A DNA stretch of 64,000 nt from Calliopsis andreniformis (Eukaryota; Arthropoda; Insecta; Hymenoptera; Andrenidae): the NCBI RefSeq assembly GCF_051401765.1, contig NW_027480423.1, positions 10,292,001 through 10,356,000 of the forward strand, written 5' to 3'. Below the pieces are notes generated by a model, which searched no databases, was not told where the DNA came from, and worked only from the letters and a program-made list of their open reading frames with translations. Of this stretch, positions 1-11,159 are shown piece after piece. The number at the start of each line of letters is the position of its first letter. Position 1 is the stretch's first letter. Made by a program: the position numbers and the translations under genes.

Positions 1-1389
1 CTTCTAAGGCCCTAACTGTTTGATCTGGTGGAGCAACGCCCTAGAGTGAAGCCTAGGTTGCCCGGAACGTAGAATTTACCATAACTCTCACAGTGGTTGC
101 AATTATTCGTTTTATACAATGGAAGACTGTTGTATTTATATTGTATTTAACGCTTCTGGCGTTGACTTCTAAGTCCCTAACCGTTCGATCTGGTGGAGCA
201 ACGCCCTAGAGTGAAGCCTAGGTTTCCTAGAACGTAGAAATGACCATTACCTTCACGCTTGCGGCAATTATTCCAGTTATGCGATGTAAAAACTTTTGTA
301 TTTTTATTGTATTTTATGCTTCAGGCGTTGACTTCTAAGGCTGTAGGTATTCGGTGTGGAGGAGCAACGCCCTAGAGTGAAGCCTATGTTGTCCGGAACG
401 TAGAAATGACCAATACCTTCACACTGGTTGCAATTAATCCTGTTATACGATGGAAAAACTGTTGTACCTTTATTGTATTTTGTGCTCCTGGCGTTGACTT
501 CTTGGGCTCTAACTATTGGATCTGGTGGACTGACGCCCTAGAGTGAAGCCTAGGTTGCCGGGAACATAGAAATGAACATCGCTTTATCACTGGTTGCAAT
601 TATTCCTGTTATACGATGGAAAAACTGTTGTATTTGTATTGTATTTTATGCTTTGGGCGTTGACTTCTATGGCCCTAGATATTCGATTTGGTGGAGCAAC
701 GTTCAAGAGTGAAGCGTATGTTGCCCGAAACGTAGAAATGACCATTACTTTCACACTGGTTACAAGTATTCTTTTTATACGATGGAAAAACTGTTCTATT
801 TATTTTTTAATTTGTGCTTCTGGCGCTGACTTCTTAGGCCCTAAGTATTGGATCTGGTGGCCTAACGCCCGAGAGTGAAGCCTAGGTTTCCCGGTACGTA
901 GAAATGACCATCACTCTCAAACTGGTTGCAGTTATTCCTGTTATATGATGGAAAAACTGTTGTATTTTTATTGCATTTTATGCTTCGGGCATTGACTTCT
1001 GAGACCCTAACTATTCGATCTGGTGGAGCAACGACCTAGAGTGAAGCCTAGGTTGCCCGGAACGTCGAAATGACCATCACTTTCACACGGGTTGCAATTA
1101 TTCCTGTTATAGGATGGAAAGACTGTTGTATTTTTATTGTATTTTATACTTCAGGCGTTGACTTCTGTGGCCGTAGCTATTCGATGTGGTGGTAGAACGC
1201 CATAGTGTGAAGCCTAGGTTGCCCGGAAAGTAGAAATGACCATAAGTTTCATACTGGTTGCAATTATTCGTTTTATACGATGGAAAAACTGCTGTATTTA
1301 TATTGTATTTTATGCTTCTGGCGTTCACTTCTTAGGCCCTAACTATTCGATCTGGTGGAACAACGCCCTAGGGTGAAGACTAGGTTGCC
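1..1389 (+). repeat. Diverged satellite monomers without a local higher-order repeat
   Basis: About eight monomers with many private differences. Examples are gcggcaattattccagtt near 263, tattcggtgtggaggagc near 348, ctttatcac near 581 and ttcaagagtgaagcgtatg near 702. I found no close ordered copy of 1-1020 elsewhere in the window. The last monomers (about 1100-1370) do match 43.6-43.87 kb. No gene is present: the 94-codon frame at 594-878 is a chance opening caused by these diverged monomers. Inference: an older, less homogenised layer, possibly nearer an array edge. Confidence 0.75.
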
Positions 1390-2717
1390 CGGAACGTAGA
1401 AAAGACCATAACTTTTACACTGGTAGCATTTATTCGTTTTATACAATGGAAAAACCGTTCTATTTATTTTGTATTTTATGCTTCGGGCGTTGACTTCTAA
1501 GGCCCTAACTATTCCATTTGGTGGAGCAACGCCCTAGAGTGAAGCCTAGGTTGCCCGGCACGTAGAAATGACCATAACTTTCACACTGGTTGCTATTATT
1601 CGTTATATACGATGGAAAAACTGTTATATTTATACTGTATTTTATGCTTCTGTCGTTGACTTCTGAGGCCGTAGCTATTCGATGTGGTGGAACAACGCCC
1701 TAGGGTGAATCCTAGGTTGCCCGGAACGTAGAAATGACCATAACTTTCACACTGGTTGCAATTATTCGTTTTATACGATGGATAAGCTGTTGTATTTATA
1801 TCGTATTTTATGCTTCTGGCGTTGACTTCTTAGGCCGTAACTATTCCATCTGGTGGAACAACGCACTAGGGTAAAGCGTAGGTTGCCCGGAAAGTAGAAA
1901 TGACCATAACTTTCACACAGGTAGCAATTATTCGTTTTATACGATGGAAAAACTGTTCCATTTATTTTGTATTTTATGCTTCGGGCGTTGACTTCTAAGA
2001 CCCTAACTATTCGATCTGGTGGAGCAACGCCCTAGAGTGAAGCCTAGGTTGCGCGGAACGTAGAATTGACCATATCTTTCACACTGGAAGCAATTATACG
2101 TTTTATACGATGGAAAAACTATTTTATTTATTTTGTATTTTATGCTTCGGGCGTTGACATCTAAGGCCCTAACTATACGATCTGGTGGAGCAACGCCCTA
2201 GAGTGAAGCGTACGTTGCCCGGAACGTAGAAATGTCCATAACTTTCACACTGGTTGCTATCATTCGTTTTATTTGATGGAAAAACTGTTGTATTTATATT
2301 GTATTTTATGCTTCTGGCGTTCACATCTTAGGCCCTAACTGTTTGATCTGGTGGAACAACGGCCTAGGGTAAAGCCTAGGTTGCCCGAGACGTAGAAATA
2401 ACCATAACTTTTACACTGGTAGGAATTATTCGTTTTATACAATGGAAAAACTGTTCTATTTATTTTGTATTTAATGCTACGGGCGTTGACTTCTAAGGCC
2501 CTAACTGTTTGATCTGGTGGAGCACCGCCCTAGAGTGATGCCTAGGCCGCTCGAAACGTAGAAATGACCATAACTTTCACACTGGTTTCTATTATTTGTT
2601 TTATACGATGGAAAAACTGTTATATATATATTGTATTTTATGCTTCTGGCGTTGACTTCTTAGGCCCGTACTATTCGATCTGGTGCAACAACGCCCTAGA
2701 GTGAAGCCTAGGTTGCC
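1390..2717 (+). repeat. 8-monomer higher-order repeat (1328 bp), copy 1
   Basis: Shared ordered markers lie exactly 1328 bp (8 x 166) apart. The aacaacgccctagggtgaat block is at 1691 and 3019. The acatcttaggccctaactg block is at 2323 and 3651. The monomer with gtagcatttattc followed by gaaaaaccgttc starts both copies. The copies differ by scattered substitutions, such as catttggtgg versus gatctggtgg in the second monomer. This unit is itself part of the 3153-bp unit. Boundaries are accurate to about 50 bp. Confidence 0.82.
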
Positions 2718-4040
2718 CGGAACGTGGAAAAGACCATAACTTTTACACTGGTAGCATTTATTCGTTTTATACAATGGAAAAACCGTTCTATTTATTTTGT
2801 ATTTTATGCTTCGGGCGTTGACATCTAAGGCCCTAACTATACGATCTGGTGGAGCAACGCTCTAGAGTGAAGCCTACGTTGCCCGGAACGTAGAAATGAC
2901 CATAACTTTCACTCTGGTTGCTATTATTCGTTATATACGATGGAAAAACTGTTATATTTATACTGTATCTTAGGCTTCTCTCGTTGACTTCTGAGGCCGT
3001 AGCTATTCGATGTGGTGGAACAACGCCCTAGGGTGAATCCTAGGTTGCCCGGAACGTAGAAATGACCATAACTTTCACACCGGTTGCAATTATTCGTTTT
3101 ATACGGTGGATAAGCTGTTGTATTTATATCGTATTTTATGCTTCTGGCGTTGACTTCTTAGGCCGTAACTATTCCATCTGGTGGAACAACGCACTAGGGT
3201 AAAGCGTAGGTTGCCCGGAAAGTAGAAATGACCATAACTTTCACACAGGTAGCAATTATTCGTTTTATACGATGGAAAAACTGTTCCATTTATTTTGTAT
3301 TTTATGCTTCGGGCGTTGACTTCTAAGACCCTAACTATTCGATCTGGTGGAGCAACGCCCTAGAGTGAAGCCTAGGTTGCGCGGAACGTAGAAATGACCA
3401 TAACTTTCACACTGGTAGCAATTATACGTTTTATACGATGGAAAAACTGTTTAATTTATTTTGTATTTTATGCTTCGGGCGTTGACATCTAAGGCCCTAA
3501 CTATACGATCTGGTGGAGCAACGCCCTAGAGTGAAGCCTACGTTGCCCGGAGAGTAGAAATGTCCATAACTTTCACACTGGTTGCAATCATTCGTTTTAT
3601 TTGATGGAAAAACTGTTGTATTTATATTGTATTTTATGCTGCTGGCGTTCACATCTTAGGCCCTAACTGTTTGATCTGGTGGAACAACGGCCTAGGGTGA
3701 AGCCTAGGTTGCCCGAGACGTAGAAATGACCATAACTTTTACACTGGTAGCAATTATTCGTTTTATACAATGGAAAAACTGTTCTATTTATTTTGTATTT
3801 AATGCTACAGGCGTTGACTTCTAAGGCCCTAACTGTTTGATCTGGTGGAGCACCGCCCTAGAGTGATGCCTAGGCCGCTCGGAACGTAGAAATGACCATA
3901 ACTTTCACACTGGTTTCTATTATTCGTTTTATACGATGGAAAAACTGTTATATATATATTGTATTTTATGCTTCTGGCGTTGACTTATTAGGCCCGAACT
4001 ATTCGATCTGGTGCAACAACGCCCTAGAGTGAAGCCTAGG
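2718..4040 (+). repeat. 8-monomer higher-order repeat (1328 bp), copy 2
   Basis: Second tandem copy of the 1390-2717 block. Same order of variants: the gttatatacg monomer, the cgtattttatgc monomer, the gtgccatt-type monomer with aaagcgtagg, the gcgcggaacg monomer, the acatct monomers, the ggccgctcg monomer and the gtgcaacaac monomer. It contains one of the three strongest CENP-B-like motifs (3092-3108). Most of it (3019 to about 4035) reappears at about 13309-14325. Confidence 0.82.
3092..3108 (+). other. CENP-B-box-like motif, 8 of 9 essential bases
   Basis: Known: the essential CENP-B box is NTTCGNNNNANNCGGGN. Seen here is attcgttttatacggtg: TTCG, the central A and CGG agree, and only the last G of CGGG is replaced by t. 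It lies in the cggttgc monomer of the 8-monomer repeat. Binding is not shown; the match is by eye. Confidence 0.4.
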
Positions 4041-4632
4041 TTGCCTGGAACGTAGAAATGACCATCACTTTCACACGGGTTGCAATTATTCCTGTTATAG
4101 GATGGAAAGACTGTTGTATTTTTATTGTATTTTATACATCAGGTGTTGACTTCTGTGGCCGTAGCTATTCGATGTGGTGGTAGAACGCCATAGAGTGAAG
4201 CCTAGGTTGCCCGGAAAGTAGAAATGACCATAAGTTTCATACTGGTTGCAATTATTCGTTTTATACGATGGAAAAACTGTTGTATTTATTTTTATTTTAT
4301 GCTTCTGGCGTTCACTTCTTAGGCCCTAACTATTCGATCTGGTGGAACAACGCCCTAGGGTGAAGCCTAGGTTGCCCGGAACGTAGAAATGACCATAACT
4401 TTCACACTGGTTGCAATTATTCATTTTATACGATGGAAAAACTGTTGTACTTATATTGTATTTTATTCTTATGGCGTTGAATTCTAAGTCCCTAGCTATT
4501 CAATCTGGTGGAGCAACGCCCTAGAGTGAAACCTAGGTTACCCGGAACGTAGAAATGACCAGTCCTTTCAAACTGTTTGCAGTTATTCCTGTAATTCGAT
4601 GGAAAAACTTTTGCATCTTTATTGTATTTTAT

Positions 4633-6670
4633 GCTTCTGGCGTTGACTTCTAAGGCCCTAACTATTCCATTTGGTGGAGCAACGCCCTAGAGTGAAGCCT
4701 AGGTTGCCCGGCACGTAGAAATGACCATAACTTTCACACTGGTTGCTATTATTCGTTATATACGATGGAAAAACTGTTATATTTATACTGTATTTTATGC
4801 TTCTGTCGTTGACTTCTGAGGCCGTAGCTATTCGATGTGGTGGAACAACGCCCTAGGGTGAATCCTAGGTTGCCCGGAACGTAGAAATGACCATAACTTT
4901 CACACTGGTTGCAATTATTCGTTTTATACGATGGATAAGCTGTTGTATTTATATCGTATTTTATGCTTCTGGCGTTGACTTCTTAGGCCGTAACTATTCC
5001 ATCTGGTGGAACAACGCACTAGGGTAAAGCGTAGGTTGCCCGGAAAGTAGAAATGACCATAACTTTCACACAGGTAGCAATTATTCGTTTTATACGATGG
5101 AAAAACTGTTCCATTTATTTTGTATTTTATTCTTCGGGCGTTGACTTCTAAGACCCTAACTATTCGATCTGGTGGAGCAACGCCCTAGAGTGAAGCCTAG
5201 GTTGCGCGGAACGTAGAATTGACCATAACTTTCACACTGGTAGCAATTATACGTTTTATACGATGCAAAAACTATTTTATTTATTTTGTATTTTATGCTT
5301 CGGGCGTTGACATCTAAGGCCCTAACTATACGATCTGGTGGAGCAACGCCCTAGAGTGAAGCGTACGTTGCCCGGAACGTAGAAATGTCCATAACTTTCA
5401 CACTGGTTGCTATCATTCGTTTTATTTGATGGAAAAACTGTTGTATTTATATTGTATTTTATGCTTCTGGCGTTCACATCTTAGGCCCTAACTGTTTGAT
5501 CTGGTGGAACAACGGCCTAGGGTGAAGCCTAGGTTGCCCGAGACGTAGAAATAACCATAACTTTTACACTGGTAGGAATTATTCGTTTTATACAATGGAA
5601 AAACTGTTCTATTTATTTTGTATTTAATGCTACGGGCGTTGACTTCTAAGGCCCTAACTGTTTGATCTGGTGGAGCACCGCCCTAGAGTGATGCCGAGGC
5701 CGCTCGAAACGTAGAAATGACCATAACTTTCACACTGGTTTCTATTATTTGTTTTATACGATGGAAAAACTGTTATATATATATTGTATTTTATGCTCCT
5801 GGCGTTGACTTCTTAGGCCCGTACTATTCGATCTGGTGCAACAACGCCCTAGAGTGAAGCCTAGTTTGCCCGGAACGTGGAAAAGACCATAACTTTTACA
5901 CTGGTAGCATTTATTCGTTTTATACAATGGAAAAACCGTTCTATTTATTTTGTATTTTATGCTTCGGGCGTTGACATCTAAGGCCCTAACTATACGATCT
6001 GGTGGAGCAACGCTCTAGAGTGAAGCCTACGTTGCCCGGAACGTAGAAATGACCATAACTTTCACTCTGGTTGCTATTATTCGTTATATACGATGGAAAA
6101 ACTGTTATATTTATACTGTATCTTAGGCTTCTCTCGTTGACTTCTGAGGCCGTAGCTATTCGATGTGGTGGAACAACGCCCTAGGGTGAATCCTAGGTTG
6201 ACCGGAACGTAGAAATGACCATAACTTTCACACCGGTTGCAATTATTCGTTTTATACGGTGGATAAGCTGTTGTATTTATATCGTATTTTATGCTTCTGG
6301 CGTTGACTTCTTAGGCCGTAACTATTCCATCTGGTGGAACAACGCACTAGGGTAAAGCGTAGGTTGCCCGGAAAGTAGAAATGACCATAACTTTCACACA
6401 GGTAGCAATTATTCGTTTTATACGATGGAAAAACTGTTCCATTTATTTTGCATTTTATGCTTCGGGCGTTGACTTCTAAGACCCTAACTATTCGATCTGG
6501 TGGAGCAACGCCCTAGAGTGAAGCCTAGGTTGCGCGGAACGTAGAAATGACCATAACTTTCACACTGGTAACAATTATACGTTTTATACGATGGAAAAAC
6601 TGTTTTATTTATTTTATATTTTATGCTTCGGGCGTTGACATCTAAGGCCCTAACTATACGATCTGGTGGA
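4633..6670 (+). repeat. 19-monomer higher-order repeat, copy 2 (partial, about 12 monomers)
   Basis: Repeats 1480-3517 in the same order with few substitutions, including gaattgaccata near 5217 and the rare cgctctagag variant near 6011. The match stops near 6670, where copy 1 continues with gagcaacgccctagag but this copy switches to aacaacgccctaggg. The second strong CENP-B-like motif (6245-6261) sits at the equivalent place to 3092. Inference: the larger duplication followed the 8-monomer one, because copy 2 includes parts of both 8-monomer copies. Confidence 0.82.
6245..6261 (+). other. CENP-B-box-like motif, 8 of 9 essential bases
   Basis: Same bases as at 3092, exactly 3153 bp downstream, so it is a copy made by the 19-monomer duplication rather than an independent occurrence. 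Confidence 0.4.
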
Positions 6671-6689
6671 ACAACGCCCTAGGGTGAAG

Positions 6690-9177
6690 CCTAGGTTGCC
6701 CGGAACGTGGAAAAGACCATAACTTTTACACTGGTAGCATTTATTCGTTTTATACAATGGAAAAACCGTTCTATTTATTTTGTATTTTATGCTTCGGGCG
6801 TTGACATCTAAGGTCCTAACTATACGATCTGGTGGAGCAACGCCCTAGAGTGAAGCCTACGTTGCCCGGAACGTAGAAATGACCATAACTTTCAAACTGG
6901 TTGCTATCATTCGTTTTATGTGATGGAAAAGCTGTTGTATTTATACTGTATTTTATGCTTCTGGCGTTCACTTCTTAGGCCCTAACTGTTCGATCTGGTG
7001 GAACATCGGGCTAGGGTGAAGCCTAGGTTGCACGAGACGTAGAAATGACCATAACTTTTACACTGGTAGCAATTATTCGTTTTATACAATGGAAAAACTG
7101 TTCTATTTATTTTGAATTTAGTGCTTCGGGCGTTGTCTTCTAAGGCCCTAACTGTTTGATCTGGTGGAGCACCGCCCTAGAGTGAAGCCTAGGCCGCTCG
7201 GAACGTAGTAATGTCGTTAACTTTCATAGTGGTTGCAATTATTCGTTTTATACGATGGAAAAACTGTTGTATTTACATTGTATTTTATGCATCTGGCGTT
7301 GACTTCTAAGGCACTAACTATTCGATCTAGTGGATCAATGCCGTAGAGTGAAGCCTAGGTTGCCCGGTACGTAGAAATGACCATCACTCTCAAACTGGTT
7401 GCAATTATTCATGTTATATGATGGAAAAACTGTTGTATTTTTATTGCATTTTTTGCTTCGGGCATTGACTTCTAAGGCCCTAACTATTCAATCTGTTGGA
7501 GCAATGCCCTAGGGTGAAGCCTAGGTTGCCCGGAAAATATAAATGACCATAAGTTTCATACTGGTTGCAATTATTCGTTTTATACGATGGAAAAACTGTT
7601 ATATTTATATTGTATTTTATGCTTCTGTCGTTGACTTCTGAGGCCGTAGCTATTCGGTGTGGTGGAACAACGCCCTGGGGTGAATCCTAGGTTGCCCGGA
7701 ACGTAGAAATGACCGTAACTTTCACACTGGTTGCAATTATTCGTTTTATACGATGGATAAGCTGTTGTATTTATATCGTATTTTATGCTTCTGGCGTTGA
7801 CTTCTTAGGCCCTAACTATTCGATCTGGTGGATGAACGCCCTAGGGTGAAGCCTAGGTTGTCCGGAACGTAGAAATGACCATAACTTTTACACTGGTAGC
7901 AATTATTCGTTTTATACAGTGGAAAAACGGTTCTATTTATTTTGCATTTTATGTTTCGGGCGTTGACTTCTAAGGCCCTAACTGTTTGATCTGGTGGAGC
8001 AACGCCCTAGTGTGAAGCCCAGATTGCCCGGAACGTTGAAATGACCATAACTTTCACTCTGGTTGCTAATATTCGTTTTATACGATGGAAAAACTGTTAT
8101 ATTTATATTGCATTTTATTCTTATGGCGTTGAATTCTAAGTCCCTAGCTATTCGATCTGGTGGAGCAACGCCCTAGAGTGAATCCTAGGTTACCCGGAAC
8201 GTAGAAATGACCAGTACTTTCACACTGTTTGCAGTTATTCCTGTTATACGATGGAAAAACTGTTGCATCTTTATTGTATTTTATGCTTCTGGCGTTGACT
8301 TCTAAGGCCCTAACTATTCAATCTGTTGGAGCAATGCCCTAGGGTGAAGCCTAGGTTGCGCGGAAAATATAAATGACCATAAGCTTCATACTGGTTGCAA
8401 TTATTCGTTTTATACGATGGAAAAACTGTTGTATTTATATTGTATTTTATGCTTCTGGCGTTCACTTCTTAGGCCCGAACTATTCGATCTGGTGGAACAA
8501 CGGCCGAGGGTGAAGCCTAGGTTGCCCGGAACGTAGAAATGACCATAACTTTTACACTGGTAGCAATTATTCGTTTTATACAATGGAAAAACTGTTCTAC
8601 TTATTTGTATTTTATGCTTCTGGCGTTCACTTCTTAGGCCCTAACTATTCGATCTGGTGGAACAACGCCCTAGGGTGAAGCCTAGGTTGCCCGGAACGTA
8701 GAAATGACCATCACTCTCAAACTGGTTGCAATTATTCCTGTTATATGATGGAAAAACTGTTGTATTTTTATTGCATTTTTTGCTTCGGGCATTGACTTCT
8801 AAGGCCCTAACTATTCAATCTGTTGGAGCAATGCCCTAGGGTGAAGCCTAGGTTGCCCGGCACGTAGAAATGACCATAAGCTTCATACTGGTTGCTATTA
8901 TTCGTTTTATACGATGGAAAAACTGTTGTATTTATATTGTATTTTATGCTTCTGGCGTTCACTTCTTAGGCCCGAACTATTCGATCTGGTGGAACAACGG
9001 CCGAGGGTGAAGCCTAGGTTGCCCGGAACGTAGAAATGACCATAACTTTTACACTGGTAGCAATTATTCGTTTTATACAATGGAAAAACTGTTCTACTTA
9101 TTTGTATTTTATGCTTCTGGCGTTCACTTCTTAGGCCCTAACTATTCGATCTGGTGGAACAACGCCCTAGGGTGAAG
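6690..9177 (+). repeat. 15-monomer higher-order repeat (2488 bp), copy 1
   Basis: The rare cggaacgtggaaaagacc marker at 6701 recurs at 9189. The ttgacttctgaggccgtagc marker with cggtgtgg at 7631 recurs at 10119. Both gaps are 2488 bp, 15 x 166 minus 2. The block also carries the ggccgctcgg monomer near 7193 and the gtggatcaatgcc monomer near 7331. Those markers recur at 9.7-9.8, 45.9-46.0 and 48.0-48.2 kb, linking this region to the 44.8-49.1 kb block. Confidence 0.8.
8290..9177 (+). repeat. 3-monomer local duplication (about 497 bp)
   Basis: The rare aagcttcatactgg variant (a HindIII site) occurs at 8381 and 8878. The ttcacttcttaggcccgaac block is at 8461 and 8958. Both gaps are 497 bp, three monomers minus one base. 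The tail variant ctacttatttgtatttta, one base short, occurs in both copies near 8597 and 9095. This lies inside the 15-monomer unit. Confidence 0.75.
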
Positions 9178-10283
9178 CCTAGGTTGCCCGGAACGTGGAA
9201 AAGACCATAACTTTTACACTGGTAGCATTTATTCGTTTTATACAATGGAAAAACCGTTCTATTTATTTTGTATTTTATGCTTCTGGCGTTGACATCTAAG
9301 GCCCTAACTATACGATCTGGTGGAGCAACGCCCTAGAGTGAAGCCTACGTTGCCCGGAACGTAGAAATGACCATAACTTTCAAACTGGTTGCTACCATTC
9401 GTTTTATGTGATGGAAAAGCTGTTGTATTTATACTGTATTTTATGCTTCTGGCGTTCACTTCTTAGGCCCTAACTGTTCGATCTGGTGGAACGTCGGTCT
9501 AGGGTGAAGCCTAGGTTGCCCGAGACGTAGAAATGACCATAACTTTTACACTGGTAGCAATTATTCGTTTTATACAATGGAAAAACTGTTCTATTTATTT
9601 TGTATTTAATGCTTCGGGCGTTGACTTCTAAGGCCCTAACTGTTTGATCTGGTGGAGCACCGCCCTAGAGTGAAGCCTAGGCCGCTCGGAACGTAGTAAT
9701 GACGTTAACTTTCATAGTGGTTGCAATTATTCGTTTTATACGATGGAAAAACTGTTGTATTTATATTGTATTTTATGCATCTGGCGTTGACTTCTAAGGC
9801 ACTAACTATTCGATCTAGTGGATCAATGCCCTAGAGTGAAGCCTAGGTTGCCCGGTACGTAGAAATGACCATCACTCTCAAACTGGTTGCAATTATTCCT
9901 GTTATATGATGGAAAAACTGTTGTATTTTTATTGCATTTTTTGCTTCGGGCATTGACTTCTAAGGCCCTAAGTATTCAATCTGTTGGAGCAATGCCCTAG
10001 GGTGAAGCCTAGGTTGCCCGGCACGTAGAAATGACCATAACTTTCAGACTGGTTGCTATTATTCGCTATATAAGATGGAAAAACTGTTATATTTATGTTG
10101 TATTTTATGCTTCTGTCGTTGACTTCTGAGGCCGTAGCTATTCGGTGTGGTGGAACAACGCCCTAGGGTGAATCCTAGGTTGCCCGGAACGTAGAAATGA
10201 CCATAACTTTCACACTGGTTGCAATTATTCGTTTTATACGATGGATAAGCTGTTGTATTTATATCGTCTTTTATGCTTCTGGC
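9178..10283 (+). repeat. 15-monomer higher-order repeat, copy 2 (partial, about 7 monomers)
   Basis: Repeats 6690-7795 at a constant 2488-bp offset. The match ends where copy 1 reads ttaggccctaactattcgatc near 7806 and this copy reads ttaggccgtaactattccatc near 10296, so the sequence joins another variant lineage. Scattered substitutions separate the copies, such as gaatttagtgc versus gtatttaatgc near 7113 and 9601. Confidence 0.78.
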
Positions 10284-11159
10284 GTTGACTTCTTAGGCCG
10301 TAACTATTCCATCTGGTGGAACAACGACCTAGGGTAAAGCGTAGCTTGCCCGGAAAGTAGAAATGACCATAACTTTCACACTGGTAGCAATTATTCGTTT
10401 TATACGATGGAAAAACTGTTCCATTTATTTTGTATTTTATGCTTCGGGCGTTGACTTCTAAGACCCTAACTATTCGATCTGGTGGAGTAACGACCTAGAG
10501 TGAAGCCTAGGTTGCCCGGAACGTCGAAATGACCATCACTTTCAAACTGGTTGCAATTAATCCTGTTATACGATGGAAAAACTGTTGTATTTTTCTTGCC
10601 TTTTATGCTTCGGGCGTTGACTTCCAAGGCCCTAACTATTCAATCTGTTGGAGCAACGCCCTAGGGTGAAGCCTAGGTTGCCCGGAACGTAGAAAAGACC
10701 ATAACTTTTACACTGGTAGCAATTATTCGTTTTATACGATGGAAAAACTGTTATATTTATATTGTATTTTATGCTTCTGGCGTTGACTTCTTAGGTCCTA
10801 ACTATTCGATCTGGTGGAACAACACCCTAGAGTGAAGCCTAGGATGCCTGGAACGTAGAAATGACCATCACTTTCACACGGGTTGCAATTATTCCTGTTA
10901 TAGGGTGGAAAGACTGTTGTATTTTTATTGTATTTTATGCTTCACGCGTTGACTTCTGAGGCCGTAGCTATTCGATGTGGTGGATGAACGCCATAGAGTG
11001 AAGCCTAGGTTGCCCGGAACGTAGAAATGTCCATATCTTTCACACTGTTTGCAATTATTCATTTTATACGATGGTAATGCTGTTATATATTTATTGCATT
11101 TTATGCTTCGGGCATTGACTTCTAAGGACCTAACTATTCAATCTGTTGGAGCAACGCCC
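10077..11159 (+). repeat. Block repeated at 27-monomer spacing (4483 bp), copy 1
   Basis: Markers recur 4483 bp downstream: ttgacttctgaggccgtagc at 10119 and 14602, taggtcctaactattcg at 10792 and 15275, and tctaaggacctaac at 11121 and 15604. This spacing is 27 x 166 plus 1. The ttgggtgtaagcc variant, one base longer than usual, is preserved in both. About 10461-11180 recurs again 8139 bp downstream at 18600-19319. Confidence 0.78.

Larger units (their letters stand above)
1480..4632 (+). repeat. 19-monomer higher-order repeat (3153 bp), copy 1
   Basis: A larger period overlays the 8-monomer repeat. The block attccatttggtggagc is at 1511 and 4664, and the acatctaaggccctaac block with cgctctagag is at 2821 and 5974. 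Both pairs are 3153 bp apart, that is 19 x 166 minus 1. The missing base fits a small net indel in the unit. A shortened tail, tgtatttatttttatttta, is seen near 4283. The last part (about 4040-4632) is not part of the 8-monomer repeat; its ttcatactgg and tacatcagg monomers recur at 45.1 and 47.3 kb. Confidence 0.82.

Noticed and set aside
681..686. ccctaa-type hexamers as possible telomere repeats
   Set aside because: Only one such hexamer per monomer (unit positions 15-20) and never in tandem, so it is not telomeric sequence.
594..878. 94-codon open frame, the longest in the window
   Set aside because: It runs across diverged satellite monomers, has no recognisable domain, and is open only because private changes remove stops present in other monomers.
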